Shown piece after piece: positions 6,682-12,981 of a stretch of DNA of 12,981 bases. The DNA comes from DAOUAT01 sp964551735 (GTDB lineage: Bacteria > Chloroflexota > Anaerolineae > CG2-30-64-16), in NCBI GenBank assembly GCA_964551735.1, contig CAZKEF010000080.1, forward strand, positions 1 through 12,981, read 5' to 3'. Made by a program: the position numbers and the translations under genes. Numbering within the stretch: position 1 is the stretch's first letter; every line of letters begins with the position of its first letter. The notes beneath the pieces were generated by a model. It did not search any database, was not told the origin of the DNA, and saw nothing but the letters and a program-made list of their open reading frames with translations.

Positions 6682-7884
6682 GTGCGCATCCTGTTCCTTG
6701 CAAGTTGGTTTCCCTATCCGCCCGACAATGGTTCCAAACTCCGCGTGTACTATCTCTTGAAGGCGTTGGGGACGCGGCATGATGTGACCCTCTTGTCGTT
6801 AGCTTTTGGCACTGCCAAACCGCAAGAAGGAGAAAAAGAACTGCGCGACTTCTGTTCTGATGTCAAAACAGTAGCCTGCAACCCTTTGGAGCGCAGTCGC
6901 AGTGCACAGGCGCTACGGTTCCTGTCATCTGTTCCGATCGTGAATCGCGAATTATCTCCCATGCGGGAGTTGGTGCAAGGAACATTGGCAACAAACACCT
7001 ATCAGTTAGCCATCACGTCTACCAAAGGCATGGCAGAGTATGCTAAGCATCTGCCGCCGGGAATAATTCGTGTACTTGAAGAGCACAACAGCCTGAGCCG
7101 CCAGATGTGGGAAAGATTCCAGCGAGAAACACATCCCGTTCAACGCCTGCGATGTTGGGCAAGCTGGCAGAAGACTAGGAGATATGAAGCCGCAGTCCTG
7201 CGTCGGCATCATCTCGCGATCATGGTGTCCGAAGAAGACCGTCGTGCGTCTATATCGGTATTGCCTGATTATGCCGGGCGTATTGAGGTCGTGCCTAACG
7301 GGGTAGACTGCCAGCACAATCAGCCCGGTCTGGCCACTGCTGAGCCAAATACGCTGATCTTCAGCGGCGCCCTCACCTACGGGGCGAACCTCGATGCCAT
7401 GCGATATTTCCTGGCCGACATCTATCCTTTGATCAAGCAGCAGATTCCAACCATCAAGCTCAAGATCACCGGCTCCACGCAGGATGTGGATCTGGGAAGC
7501 CTGGCGCTTGACGCGAGCGTCGAATTGACTGGCTATGTTGACGACATCCGCCCCACTGTGACGCGATCCAGTGTGTGTGTTGTACCACTTCGCCTGGGCG
7601 GTGGAACGCGTCTAAAAATCCTCGAAGCGATGGCTCTCGGCGTGCCCGTAGTGGCAACGAGTAAAGGGGCAGAGGGCCTGGATGTGATAGATCACGAACA
7701 TCTACTGCTGGCCGACAGCCCCACAGGCTTTGCGGCGGGAGTCACTGGATTATTGTGGACGCCAGCACTGCGGATGCGCCTGGCTGCCAATGCAAGGCGG
7801 TTGGTGGAGAGGCGTTATGATTGGATGCAGATCGGTACGACATTCACTGAGATTATCGAGGACCTGGTTGCGACGAACCGATGA
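6682..7884 (+). CDS. Family 4 glycosyltransferase of the PPDNGSKLR type
   Basis: Predicted 400-residue GT4 enzyme unlike the tandem pair. The N-terminus reads MRILFLASWFPYPPDNGSKL; the P-x-D-N-G-x-K-x-R loop marks a subgroup often found in exopolysaccharide loci and in proteins related to TIGR03087-type sugar transferases (recalled, not checked). A mid segment, RVLEEHNSLSRQMWERF, and MVSEEDRR precede the donor domain, which starts near NTLIFSGALTYGANLDAMRY and carries LKITGS, VELTGYVDDIRPT, and the donor motif GGGTRLKILEAMALG (residues 306-320, with E315), then VPVVATSKGAEGL. The start codon is GTG at 6682, three bases after the acetyltransferase stop, with only a weak GGG upstream. No ATG fits the conserved first strand. 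Codon choice looks less GC-rich than in the preceding two genes. Confidence 0.9.
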   Translation: MRILFLASWFPYPPDNGSKLRVYYLLKALGTRHDVTLLSLAFGTAKPQEGEKELRDFCSDVKTVACNPLERSRSAQALRFLSSVPIVNRELSPMRELVQGTLATNTYQLAITSTKGMAEYAKHLPPGIIRVLEEHNSLSRQMWERFQRETHPVQRLRCWASWQKTRRYEAAVLRRHHLAIMVSEEDRRASISVLPDYAGRIEVVPNGVDCQHNQPGLATAEPNTLIFSGALTYGANLDAMRYFLADIYPLIKQQIPTIKLKITGSTQDVDLGSLALDASVELTGYVDDIRPTVTRSSVCVVPLRLGGGTRLKILEAMALGVPVVATSKGAEGLDVIDHEHLLLADSPTGFAAGVTGLLWTPALRMRLAANARRLVERRYDWMQIGTTFTEIIEDLVATNR

Positions 7885-7897
7885 GTGCTGGCGATCC

Positions 7898-7939
7898 GTG
7901 AGCAATGAAGACAGATTGATGAAGACTTTGTCGGAGTGA
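7898..7939 (+). other. Possible 13-codon bridging ORF before the FkbM gene
   Basis: The 58-base gap between the GT4 and FkbM genes reads as a chain of tiny ORFs. The GT4 stop (7882-7884) overlaps an ATG at 7881 encoding MSAGDP; its stop (7899-7901) overlaps a GTG at 7898 encoding VSNEDRLMKTLSE with stop 7937-7939, three bases before the FkbM GTG at 7943. Whether these are translated cannot be told from sequence. No terminator or promoter is seen in the gap. Confidence 0.22.
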
Positions 7940-7942
7940 CCT

Positions 7943-8818
7943 GTGCCCCAAAAAGCGAGCGTATTATCACCTGCGAAGCATTGGCTGAGGCAACATCCCC
8001 GCCTCTACGACCTGAGTCTGCGCGCCAGGCGAATGGCAGGGTACCGCACGCCCACCTACGTGATGCTCAGCCAGTTTTCTTCGGCGCACAAACGTCGCGT
8101 GCGGTTCATTCAGATTGGGGCAAGCGATGGCTTGCACAGCGACCCGATCCGAGAATTCGTCGTGCGCGATCGTTGGACTGGTATCTTGGTCGAACCGCTG
8201 CCAGACTCGTTCGTTCACCTGAAACGAAACTACAGCTACCTCCGGAGGCGGGATTTAACCTTTGTGAATGCCGCGCTCACGACGTCTAGCGCTTCTGTAA
8301 TGAAGCTATGGACTTTCAACGAGCACTTCCTGGATAGAATGTCGGAAGAAGAGGCTCTTGACTATGCGCGCAAGTCATCGTTTCACCGAGATTATGTCAT
8401 CGGTCATGCGGGGGCGGACGGAGAAGAGGCCGTTGTTGAGATCACTGTCTCTTGTCTGACTTTCTCAGACTTAGTTTCGCAATACTTGAGCACCCGATCC
8501 CTGGATTTGCTTGTAACCGACATGGAGGGATACGAGGCGACCTTCATCCCCACGATTGACTTCAATCAGGTGCGGCCAACCGGGATTTTCTATGAATCAC
8601 ATAATCTCGGCGAGGGGGGGGATGCCGTGAACCGTTTTCTCACAGAGAATGGCTATTGCGTGTTTGATTTAGGGGGCGATTCGTTCGCGGTGCAGTCCGC
8701 CTTTGTGAAGATATGGCGGGAGATGAGCGCTTGGGCGTCGCGAAACCTTGTCGGCCCAACTGGCTGCAAAAAGACGATCAAAATCTCACCGCGTCGTTCA
8801 TCCGAGATGCTCTTGTGA
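7943..8818 (+). CDS. FkbM family SAM-dependent methyltransferase
   Basis: Predicted 291-residue methyltransferase of the FkbM type, which usually O-methylates a sugar or polyketide hydroxyl. SAM-binding motif I is RFIQIGASDG (residues 54-63) and strand 2 ends in GILVEPLP (80-87). The family's characteristic DLLVTDMEGYEATF lies at 188-201, the position where most members read D-x-L-K-I-D-V-E-G-x-E. ESHNLGEGG follows. The N-terminal 50 residues are basic and helical. Start is GTG at 7943, supported by GGAG at 7933-7936, six bases upstream. The stop overlaps the next gene as GTGA (8815-8818). A run of eight G residues at 8614-8621 lies inside the coding region near the C-terminal third. The exact acceptor is unknown; placement among glycosyltransferases suggests methyl capping or decoration of the glycan. 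Confidence 0.9.
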   Translation: MPQKASVLSPAKHWLRQHPRLYDLSLRARRMAGYRTPTYVMLSQFSSAHKRRVRFIQIGASDGLHSDPIREFVVRDRWTGILVEPLPDSFVHLKRNYSYLRRRDLTFVNAALTTSSASVMKLWTFNEHFLDRMSEEEALDYARKSSFHRDYVIGHAGADGEEAVVEITVSCLTFSDLVSQYLSTRSLDLLVTDMEGYEATFIPTIDFNQVRPTGIFYESHNLGEGGDAVNRFLTENGYCVFDLGGDSFAVQSAFVKIWREMSAWASRNLVGPTGCKKTIKISPRRSSEMLL

Positions 8819-10026
8819 GAATCGTCCATATCCTACACCACTCTATCTCGCCCTTTGCCGGCCAGTACCCAGAAGGCGACCCCCTACGCTACAACAGTGG
8901 CCTGTCAATGAAGTACGCCCGAGCCGTTCGCGCTCGTTACCCGAATGCCGATATCGAGTGCTGGCGACCTGAACGTGTAGCGAGACAAGTCCATATCTGG
9001 CGCGATGAAACGGTGCAGATCACCCATCGTATCTTCCCCAGCTTGTACGCGCGCTACAATTTAGAGTACTCGCGCACTATGGTGCGTATGTTACACGATG
9101 AAGTTGACCAAGGTGAGACCTATTTCCTCATGCAAGGATCATACAACCTGCACACCTATCTGTTGGCGCCGGTCCTGAGCATGGCGCCAACAATCCTGCA
9201 GAGTCACGGTGGGTTTCCGGCCTACATCTCATTTCGTCGCAGCAGTCGGAGTTGGCGGCGTCTTTTCTACCTGGCATTTGCAACGCTGGAACGGATGACC
9301 CTGCCCAGATATCGCCACATCTTCGCCATCAGCCAGGAAGAACGCACCTACCTGGCTGAGCTTTGTCCTAACAGCAAAGTCCATTTTTCGCCTACGGGCA
9401 TCAGTTTCGATACGTTTTCAACGGGAAACCGCAGGTCTGCGCGCGCAGCATGTGGGTTGGCAGAGAATGAACGTGTTCTACTGTATGTGGGACGGCTATC
9501 TGCTGAGAAGGGGTTAGAGTATCTTCTGGAAGCATTTGCCATCGTGCTGCAGAGAACGGATCACCCGGTGCGGTTGCTGATCGCAGGTAGTGGCCCGTTG
9601 CGGGACTCATTGATGGCTCAAGCACAACGGCTGCACCTGGCTCAGTCAGTAATGTTCCTGGGAAACATCGTAAGTGAAGCGTTGCCGCAATGGTATCGCG
9701 CCGCCGATGTCACCGTTATTCCCACTCCCTTTGAGGGTTTCGGCGTCGTTGCAGTAGAGTCGCTGGCCTGTGGAACTCCAATCGTAGGGACAAAGGCAGG
9801 CGGCCTGGTTGACATCGTTGCCGAGTTCGAGTGCGGCCTTCTTGTGCCGCCGAGCGACTCCAGAGCCTTGGCCGAAGCTATCGTTGAAGCTCTTAGCAGG
9901 CCTTCCATGCCACCTCCCAACATCGCGCGCGGGTGCGCAGCCTTCGACTGGTCGGTGAAGATCGCCCATATGATGGGATTATGGGAGAGCATGAAGGGCA
10001 ACAAGGACAAGAAAGGCCACCCATGA
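8815..10026 (+). CDS. Family 4 glycosyltransferase (GT-B fold)
   Basis: Predicted 403-residue retaining glycosyltransferase. The N-terminal domain begins MRIVHILHHSISPFAG and includes TILQSHGGFPAY; the donor domain begins near residue 220 with VLLYVGRLSAEKGLEYLLEA, then LLIAGSGPLRDSL, SVMFLGNIVSEALPQWYRAADV, and the textbook E-x7-E motif PFEGFGVVAVESLACG with E307 and E315, then GTKAGGLVDIV. The start is the GTG at 8815, in a GTGA overlap with the FkbM stop; an in-frame start at 8713 would add 34 residues that shadow the FkbM C-terminus. The N-terminal half lacks the GGxE acceptor loop seen in the tandem pair, so its acceptor site differs. A short ORF at the 3' end overlaps its stop (ATGA, 10023-10026). 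Confidence 0.92.
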   Translation: MRIVHILHHSISPFAGQYPEGDPLRYNSGLSMKYARAVRARYPNADIECWRPERVARQVHIWRDETVQITHRIFPSLYARYNLEYSRTMVRMLHDEVDQGETYFLMQGSYNLHTYLLAPVLSMAPTILQSHGGFPAYISFRRSSRSWRRLFYLAFATLERMTLPRYRHIFAISQEERTYLAELCPNSKVHFSPTGISFDTFSTGNRRSARAACGLAENERVLLYVGRLSAEKGLEYLLEAFAIVLQRTDHPVRLLIAGSGPLRDSLMAQAQRLHLAQSVMFLGNIVSEALPQWYRAADVTVIPTPFEGFGVVAVESLACGTPIVGTKAGGLVDIVAEFECGLLVPPSDSRALAEAIVEALSRPSMPPPNIARGCAAFDWSVKIAHMMGLWESMKGNKDKKGHP

Positions 10027-10064
10027 TAGACAATCAGCGCCATGATTGGAATATCATCACATGA
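10023..10064 (+). other. Possible 13-codon ORF joined by 4-base overlaps to both neighbours
   Basis: The ATG at 10023 overlaps the GT4 stop as ATGA, and the TGA at 10062-10064 overlaps the ligase-like ATG at 10061 as ATGA. The 13 codons between them read MIDNQRHDWNIIT. A GAAAGG six bases before the ATG could act as a ribosome binding site. The ligase-like gene itself has only a poor site, so this tiny ORF may carry ribosomes across the gap. The peptide resembles nothing I recognise; chance remains possible. Confidence 0.3.
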
Positions 10065-11464
10065 TCACCACCTTCCGTGACCGTTCTCGTCAATTCAACC
10101 TCGCCACCGGCCTGATTGCAGCTGCGGTGCTGGCGCTGGCGTTCCTGCTGGGCCGCCGTGCCTCGCCGCTCTGGCTGGGGCTGCTGGCTGTCGGTATCGG
10201 CAGCGTGGTGCTGCTGGCGCGGCCAGCGCTGGGGCTGCCAGCGTTGATATTGGCCGCCTTGGCTGTGAGGATCGAGATCGGCACCGGCACCGATGTCAGG
10301 CTTAATGTTGCCGCGCTGCTCATCCCAACCCTGACCATAGTTTGGCTACTGGACATGACTCGCCGGCCCGATGCATACGTCGCGCGGTCCCGAGCTAACC
10401 TGCCCCTGCTGCTCTTCTTAGGAGCCAACCTGCTATCTCTCGTCATCGGTCGTGCCACTTGGGCTCCCCTGGTGCCGGTGAGCAACAACTTTCTGCTGGT
10501 ACAGCTGGCCCAATGGGCCATCTTCGCTTTTTCTGCCCTGGCTTTCTGGCTGACCGCCAACCTGGCAGCTGATGAGAAATGGCTGCGCCGCATGACCTTC
10601 CTCTTCCTTGGCGTAGGCAGCGCGATAGCCATCGGCTACCAGTTGCCCGGCGCAGGCGGCCTGTTGAGCAAAGTAACAACGGTGGCTTACGTCCGCGCAC
10701 CGTTCTGGAGCCTGCTGGCAGCGCTGGCAGGCGGTCAGTTGCTCTTCAATCACTCACTGCGCGTCATCACCAAGTTGGGCCTGGCTGTAGCGCTGGTGAG
10801 CGCATTCACCTACACCTTCATCGGACAGCAGGAGGCTGTGTCTGGCTGGATGGGCCTCGGCGTCTCGCTGGCCATCCTTGGCTGGCTGCGCTTCCCGCGT
10901 CTCCGCTGGCTAGCCCTCCTGCTCGTGCTGGCGCTGATCGTAACCGGGCTGCTAATCCCCTCGGTGTACCAATTCGCGGGCGGTGATGACGAGTGGATCA
11001 CCAGCGGAGGGTCCCGATTGATACTCATCCAACGCGTGATTGACGTCACCATGCGCAACCCAATCACTGGCTTGGGCCCGGCCGCGTATCGCCCCTACGC
11101 AGCCATGAAACCATTGCTCTATCAAAGGGCCAACTGGATCGTGCCACAGATCAACTCGCACAACAACTATGTGGACCTGTTTGCACACGGGGGGGTGCTG
11201 GGGCTGCTCCTGTTTTTCTGGTTTGCCTGGCGCGTCGCTCGGCTCGGGCTGGCCTTGCGACGCCGCTTTGTCACCGGCTTCGCGGCCGGCTACGTCAACG
11301 CCATGCTGGCAGCCGGCGCGAGCAGCCTGGCGATCATGCTCCTGGCCGACTGGATCCTCCCCTTCGTCTACAACATCGGCTTCCCCGGCTTCCAGGCCAG
11401 CGTGTTGGTGTGGCTCTTCATGGGCGGATTAGTCGCACTGGAGAACATGAAAGGGAGTAACTAA
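10061..11464 (+). CDS. O-antigen ligase / Wzy polymerase-like integral membrane protein
   Basis: Predicted 467-residue inner membrane protein with roughly 12-13 hydrophobic segments, such as GLIAAAVLALAFLLG near the start, LALLLVLALIVTGLLI before the large loop and VLVWLFMGGLVAL at the end. Between the later segments lies a periplasmic-type loop with SGGSRLILIQRVIDV (R319), NPITGLGPAAYR, and the family hallmark INSHNNYVDLFAHGGVLG (H367), matching the Wzy_C/WaaL domain (PF04932 type). Members either polymerise undecaprenyl-linked repeat units or ligate the finished glycan to an acceptor; sequence alone does not separate the two. The ATG at 10061 is preferred to the TTG at 10046 because it sits in an ATGA overlap with the small bridging ORF. 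The stop is TAA, five bases before the next gene. It is the only membrane-transport or assembly gene in the window. Confidence 0.88.
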   Translation: MITTFRDRSRQFNLATGLIAAAVLALAFLLGRRASPLWLGLLAVGIGSVVLLARPALGLPALILAALAVRIEIGTGTDVRLNVAALLIPTLTIVWLLDMTRRPDAYVARSRANLPLLLFLGANLLSLVIGRATWAPLVPVSNNFLLVQLAQWAIFAFSALAFWLTANLAADEKWLRRMTFLFLGVGSAIAIGYQLPGAGGLLSKVTTVAYVRAPFWSLLAALAGGQLLFNHSLRVITKLGLAVALVSAFTYTFIGQQEAVSGWMGLGVSLAILGWLRFPRLRWLALLLVLALIVTGLLIPSVYQFAGGDDEWITSGGSRLILIQRVIDVTMRNPITGLGPAAYRPYAAMKPLLYQRANWIVPQINSHNNYVDLFAHGGVLGLLLFFWFAWRVARLGLALRRRFVTGFAAGYVNAMLAAGASSLAIMLLADWILPFVYNIGFPGFQASVLVWLFMGGLVALENMKGSN

Positions 11465-11469
11465 CGAAG

Positions 11470-12045
11470 ATGCCGCCCTTCTTCAAGACGCTTGCTGACG
11501 TAATCAGACAAGATATCGAGCGTTATAATCAGAATGGGGCCAGTTTCGCCATCGCAACCATACAGGCTCTCTATGCCCATCCTTCCTTTCTAGGTGTGCT
11601 GTGGTATCGCCTTGGGCATGCCCTGTGGATCGGACGTTCCAATCCAGTCCTATATGCGCTATTGGTCCTGAACCGCAGTCTGTATCCGCTGATACGCATG
11701 TACAGCGGCCTGGAATTGTCACCTCGAGCCGAAATCGGGCCTGGGCTCTACGTGGGGCACTTCGGCCCGACTGTCATTCATGCCAGTACTGTTGCAGGCC
11801 GGAACCTAACCATCCTCCAAGGCGTGACAATAGGTGCACATGACACGGGAGTGCCTCGTATTGGAGACAACGTTAGCATCGGCACAGGGGCTATTGTAGT
11901 AGGAGGCGTGACGATTGGCGACAACGCAACCATCGCTGCGGGTGCAGTTGTGGTGAAAGACGTCGAGGCAGGACATGTAGTCGCCGGTGTTCCTGCAAAG
12001 TCAATAGGACTGGCGCCCAACTCGCTGCACACGAGAGCACAGTAA
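11470..12045 (+). CDS. Serine acetyltransferase-like hexapeptide acyltransferase
   Basis: Predicted 191-residue acyltransferase built like a short CysE-type enzyme. An N-terminal helical part (DVIRQDIERYNQNGASFA, then LGVLWYRLGHALW) leads into a left-handed beta helix from about residue 80: LELSPRAEIGPGLYVGHFGP with candidate catalytic H97, NLTILQGVTIGAHDTGVP, IGDNVSIGTGAIVVGGVTIG, and the closing GHVVAGVPAKSIG. CysE makes O-acetylserine, but shortened relatives of this shape occur in polysaccharide loci (WcaB/EpsM-like) and probably acetylate sugars; the location favours the sugar role. Start is ATG 11470, five bases after the preceding TAA, with AAGGGAG some twelve bases upstream, a slightly long spacing. 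The stop overlaps the next start as TAATG. Coding DNA looks less GC-rich than in both neighbours. Confidence 0.87.
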   Translation: MPPFFKTLADVIRQDIERYNQNGASFAIATIQALYAHPSFLGVLWYRLGHALWIGRSNPVLYALLVLNRSLYPLIRMYSGLELSPRAEIGPGLYVGHFGPTVIHASTVAGRNLTILQGVTIGAHDTGVPRIGDNVSIGTGAIVVGGVTIGDNATIAAGAVVVKDVEAGHVVAGVPAKSIGLAPNSLHTRAQ

Positions 12046-12962
12046 TGACCACCTGGCTGTCCATCATCATCGTCAACTGGAACACGCGCGCGCTGCTGGC
12101 GGGGTGCCTGGCGTCGCTTCAGGCCGACATTCAAAAGTTCAAACGTTCAAGCGTTGAAACGTTCATCATTGACAACGCCAGCACCGATGGCTCCGCAGCC
12201 CTGGTGCGGGAGCAGTTCCCCTGGGTCACGCTGATCGAGAACCGGGAGAACGCCGGCTTCGCGCGGGCCAACAACCAGGGGCTCGCGGCCGCGCGGGGGC
12301 GCTACGTGTTGCTGCTCAACCCCGACACGGTCGTTCATGCCGGCGCGCTGGAAACGCTGGTCGCGTTCATGGATGCGCAGCCCGGGGCCGGCGCGTGCGG
12401 GGCGCGACTGCTCAACGCGGACGGCTCGCTCCAGCCCGCGTGCAGCCCCATGCTCACCCCCGGCCGCGAGTTCTGGCGGCTGTGCTTCCTGGATCGGCTG
12501 CGGCCGCGCGCCACCTACCCCATGGCCCGGTGGGACACGGTCACGCCCCGGCCCGTGGCGGTCATCAAGGGCGCGTGCCTGCTCTTGCGGCGGGAGGCGC
12601 TGGCCCAGGCCGGCCCGCTGGATGATTCATACTTTATGTATACCGAGGAAGTAGACCTCTGCTATCGGCTGGCGGCCGCGGGGTGGACCCTGTGGTACGT
12701 CCCTGCGGCCGTCGTCACCCATCACGGCGAGGGCAGCAGCCGGCAGGCCCGCGAGGCCATGTACGTCCAGCTCTACCGCAGCAAGGTGCAGTTCTTCCGC
12801 AAGTTCGGCGGCGCGTGGCGCGGCCGGCTGGCCAAAGCGCTGCTGGCCCTGGCCTACGCGCCCCGCTGGCTGGCCGCGACCCTGGGGGGGCCGTTCTCGG
12901 GTGAGCTCCGCCGCCAGGCGCGGGTATTCCGGCGGCTGTTGGCGGCGTTGCCGGGGATGTGA
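12045..12962 (+). CDS. Family 2 glycosyltransferase, rhamnosyltransferase-like
   Basis: Predicted 305-residue GT2 enzyme of the group that often contains rhamnosyltransferases. Motifs are LSIIIVNWNTRALL (residues 5-18), FIIDNASTDGSAALV (40-54), ENAGFARANNQG (68-79), metal-binding LLLNPDTVV (89-97), KGACLLLRREAL, and the acidic YFMYTEEVDLCYRL. WYVPAAVVTHHGEGSS closes the domain, and a basic helical tail (VQLYRSKVQFFRKFGG) may contact the membrane. The start at 12045 overlaps the acetyltransferase stop (TAATG). Residues 30-41, between the first helix and the second strand, are encoded by an AT-rich octamer repeat and make this loop a few residues longer than I expect for the family. The rest of the gene is strongly GC-rich. 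Stop at 12960-12962. Donor sugar unverified. Confidence 0.92.
   Translation: MTTWLSIIIVNWNTRALLAGCLASLQADIQKFKRSSVETFIIDNASTDGSAALVREQFPWVTLIENRENAGFARANNQGLAAARGRYVLLLNPDTVVHAGALETLVAFMDAQPGAGACGARLLNADGSLQPACSPMLTPGREFWRLCFLDRLRPRATYPMARWDTVTPRPVAVIKGACLLLRREALAQAGPLDDSYFMYTEEVDLCYRLAAAGWTLWYVPAAVVTHHGEGSSRQAREAMYVQLYRSKVQFFRKFGGAWRGRLAKALLALAYAPRWLAATLGGPFSGELRRQARVFRRLLAALPGM
12134..12165 (+). repeat. Four tandem degenerate octamers inside the GT2 coding region
   Basis: Four consecutive 8-base units read AAAGTTCA (12134), AACGTTCA (12142), AGCGTTGA (12150) and AACGTTCA (12158). The consensus is AACGTTCA, and the third unit creates a TTCAA-GCG-TTGAA inverted repeat with its neighbour at 12146-12158. 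The patch is far more AT-rich than the surrounding gene and stays in frame. Eight is not a multiple of three, so the repeat is not a protein repeat. It looks like a small interspersed DNA repeat that entered or expanded in the gene. Confidence 0.7.
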
Positions 12963-12981
12963 GCGGGGGACGGGGGGAGGG

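Noticed and set aside
12134..12165. CRISPR-like array
   Set aside because: Units are only eight bases with no spacers, lie inside a coding gene, and no cas genes are near.

Overview
This window is the inside of a bacterial cell-surface polysaccharide or glycan biosynthesis locus. All genes lie on the + strand, packed head to tail with overlaps or short gaps. No promoter, terminator, RNA gene, insertion sequence or CRISPR array is visible. Both ends of the cluster probably lie outside the window: the first gene enters already in progress, and the last gene ends 19 bases before the edge. DNA is fairly GC-rich but uneven from gene to gene. GTG starts and AGGAGG-type ribosome binding sites are present. 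Gene style (large families of GT2/GT4 enzymes, an FkbM methyltransferase, beta-helix acetyltransferases) and a TTCAA/TTGAA octamer repeat suggest an environmental Chloroflexota-type bacterium (Anaerolineae or a relative), but this is a tentative guess from overall look, not a marker gene.

Layout: 1-263, tail of a SAM-methyltransferase-like gene that appears frameshifted; 260-1492, GT2 glycosyltransferase with a helical C-terminal extension; 1489-2691, PLP-dependent DegT/ArnB-type sugar aminotransferase; 2728-3420, class I SAM methyltransferase; 3417-4673 and 4770-6026, two tandem paralogous GT4 glycosyltransferases of equal length; 6031-6678, hexapeptide-repeat acetyltransferase; 6682-7884, a third and different GT4; 7943-8818, FkbM methyltransferase; 8815-10026, a fourth GT4; 10061-11464, multi-pass O-antigen ligase/Wzy-like membrane protein; 11470-12045, serine-acetyltransferase-like hexapeptide acyltransferase; 12045-12962, rhamnosyltransferase-type GT2.

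How they fit together (inference): six glycosyltransferases would assemble a heteropolysaccharide repeat unit on a lipid carrier at the cytoplasmic face. The aminotransferase would supply an amino sugar, the methyltransferases and two acetyltransferases would decorate sugars, and the membrane protein would polymerise or ligate the exported chain. No initiating sugar-phosphate transferase, flippase, chain-length regulator or sugar-nucleotide dehydratase/epimerase is inside the window, so these must be encoded elsewhere or just outside.

The most unusual structure is at the gene junctions. Five genes overlap their neighbour directly (ATGA, GTGA or TAATG). At several junctions that look like gaps, tiny ORFs joined by 4-base stop/start overlaps bridge the space. 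A second oddity is a run of four degenerate octamers inside the last GT2 gene.
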